In this document: positions 5,313-5,924 of the stretch, piece by piece | Position numbering within the stretch: the stretch's first letter is position 1 | How the letters are laid out: every line of letters begins with the position of its first letter | Assembly: GCA_030609215.1 (NCBI GenBank) | Contig: JAUWCR010000093.1 | Coordinates: 1 to 5,924, forward strand | Origin: Actinomycetes bacterium | Lineage (GTDB): Bacteria; Actinomycetota; Humimicrobiia; Humimicrobiales; Humimicrobiaceae | Direction: 5' to 3' | Length of the DNA: 5,924 bases | Position numbers and translations under genes: made by a program | Notes under the pieces: generated by a model | Seen by the model: only the letters and a program-made list of their open reading frames with translations | Database searches by the model: none | What the model was told of the DNA's origin: nothing

Positions 5313-5924
5313 TATTAAATATTTAAAAAAATACTTAAAAGAAGTTTTGGATAATATTAATAGATTTGAGCGTATATTTCTATTTTTGGATTATGATGGA
5401 ACTTTAGTAGAGATAAAAAAAAATCCAGAAGATGCTGTTATCCCAAACCAGCATAAAAATTTATTATCAAGGTTAAGCGATAAACCAGAAATTATAGTCA
5501 CTATAGTCACTGGGCGTACACTTGGAGATTTGCTTAAGTTTTTCAAAGATATTGATATAAATAAAATAAATTGGGTAGGTATTCATGGAGCTGAAATAAA
5601 ATTAAAATATGAAAGCACGTTTTTGATACAAATAGCAGAGAAAAATTTGTCAGTTATAAGAGAAATAAAAAATAAAGTAAATAAAGTTATTAAAGATGTA
5701 CCTTGTTTTAGAATAGAGGATAAAAAAATTACTTTTGCTATACATTTTAGAAACTGTCTTAAAAAAGACTTAATATATTTGAAAGAAATTTTAAATATAT
5801 TAGAGGAATATAAAAAGAAACACCCAATAAATTATCTGAAAATGAAGAAAGTAATTGAAGTTAAGCATAGAGATATAAGCAAAGAAAATGCAATGATTAA
5901 AGTCAAAAAGAAATGCAAAAATTT
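5293..5924 (+). CDS. otsB: OtsB, trehalose-6-phosphate phosphatase (HAD family), cut by the right window edge
   Basis: OtsB removes phosphate from the OtsA product to release trehalose. About 210 codons are in the window and the frame stays open to the edge. Counting from a TTG start at 5293, HAD motif I is DYDGT (33-37) with the nucleophile D33 and the acid/base D35. Motif II is VTGR (72-75). A typical OtsB HGAE follows (98-101), then E142/K144 and the H-F-R of the cap region (151-153). The motif III lysine is K197 in an E-V-K...S-K segment that aligns with E. coli OtsB. The motif IV acidic loop (GDD-type) lies beyond the edge. No in-frame ATG precedes motif I. Possible starts are TTG 5293, overlapping otsA by 20 bases; ATT 5314, six bases after a GGAG; or TTG 5347. 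The TTG at 5293 is chosen as the longest plausible option. The glycine usual after the motif III lysine is Glu198 here. Confidence 0.88.
   Translation, partial: MKILEIDIKYLKKYLKEVLDNINRFERIFLFLDYDGTLVEIKKNPEDAVIPNQHKNLLSRLSDKPEIIVTIVTGRTLGDLLKFFKDIDINKINWVGIHGAEIKLKYESTFLIQIAEKNLSVIREIKNKVNKVIKDVPCFRIEDKKITFAIHFRNCLKKDLIYLKEILNILEEYKKKHPINYLKMKKVIEVKHRDISKENAMIKVKKKCKN
5304..5307 (+). promoter_or_regulatory. GGAG ribosome binding site candidate for otsB inside the end of otsA
   Basis: GGAG lies in the last codons of otsA, six bases before an in-frame ATT at 5314. It is the only Shine-Dalgarno-like sequence at this junction, and it falls downstream of the TTG at 5293. If used, it would set a rare ATT start and place the HAD nucleophile at residue 26, a normal distance for OtsB. 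Confidence 0.3.
5493..5510 (+). repeat. Perfect 9-base tandem duplication inside otsB
   Basis: TATAGTCAC occurs twice back to back (5493-5501 and 5502-5510), giving Ile-Val-Thr twice immediately before the Gly-Arg of HAD motif II. The length is three codons, so the frame is kept. The strand before motif II has about the usual OtsB length, so this may be coincidence rather than an insertion. Confidence 0.6.

Noticed and set aside
1..5924. CRISPR arrays, insertion sequences, tRNA or rRNA genes
   Set aside because: No regularly spaced repeats, transposase motifs, terminal inverted repeats with target duplications, or RNA gene signatures were found by eye on either strand.

Overview
This window comes from a very AT-rich bacterial chromosome (by eye roughly 70% A+T). 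It reads with the standard bacterial code: TAG, TAA and TGA all end genes. A LytR-CpsA-Psr (LCP) envelope protein is present, and so is an archaeal/thermophile-style TreT trehalose synthase. Together these suggest a low-GC anaerobic lineage, such as Atribacterota, Halanaerobiales or a related clostridial group. That placement is inference only; no rRNA or other marker gene is in view.

Layout. Positions 1-184 are non-coding and hold a plausible sigma-A-type promoter, a short inverted repeat and a strong Shine-Dalgarno site for the first gene. Positions 185-1636 (+) encode a membrane-anchored LCP-family protein with an extra PsbP/Mog1-like domain between its anchor and its catalytic domain. The 142-bp gap to the next gene (1637-1778) contains what looks like the last ~30 codons of a hydantoinase B-type gene, a decayed remnant. 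Positions 1779-3676 (-) are a two-gene unit: a DUF5752-type protein of unknown function, then treT. A 196-bp divergent intergenic region (3677-3872) follows. On the + strand come otsA (3873-5312) and, overlapping its end, otsB, which runs off the right edge.

Functional reading. Positions 1779-5924 form a trehalose island with two independent biosynthetic routes. OtsA joins UDP-glucose (or another NDP-glucose) to glucose-6-phosphate, and OtsB dephosphorylates the product. TreT makes trehalose in one reversible step from NDP-glucose and free glucose, so it can also break trehalose down. The routes diverge from one shared control region, so they may be co-regulated or oppositely regulated, for example OtsAB for stress synthesis and TreT for turnover. 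The DUF5752-type protein is a full-length tandem duplication and sits as first gene of the treT unit. It is the least understood component and the best candidate for something new. The LCP gene is convergent with treT and probably not functionally linked to it.
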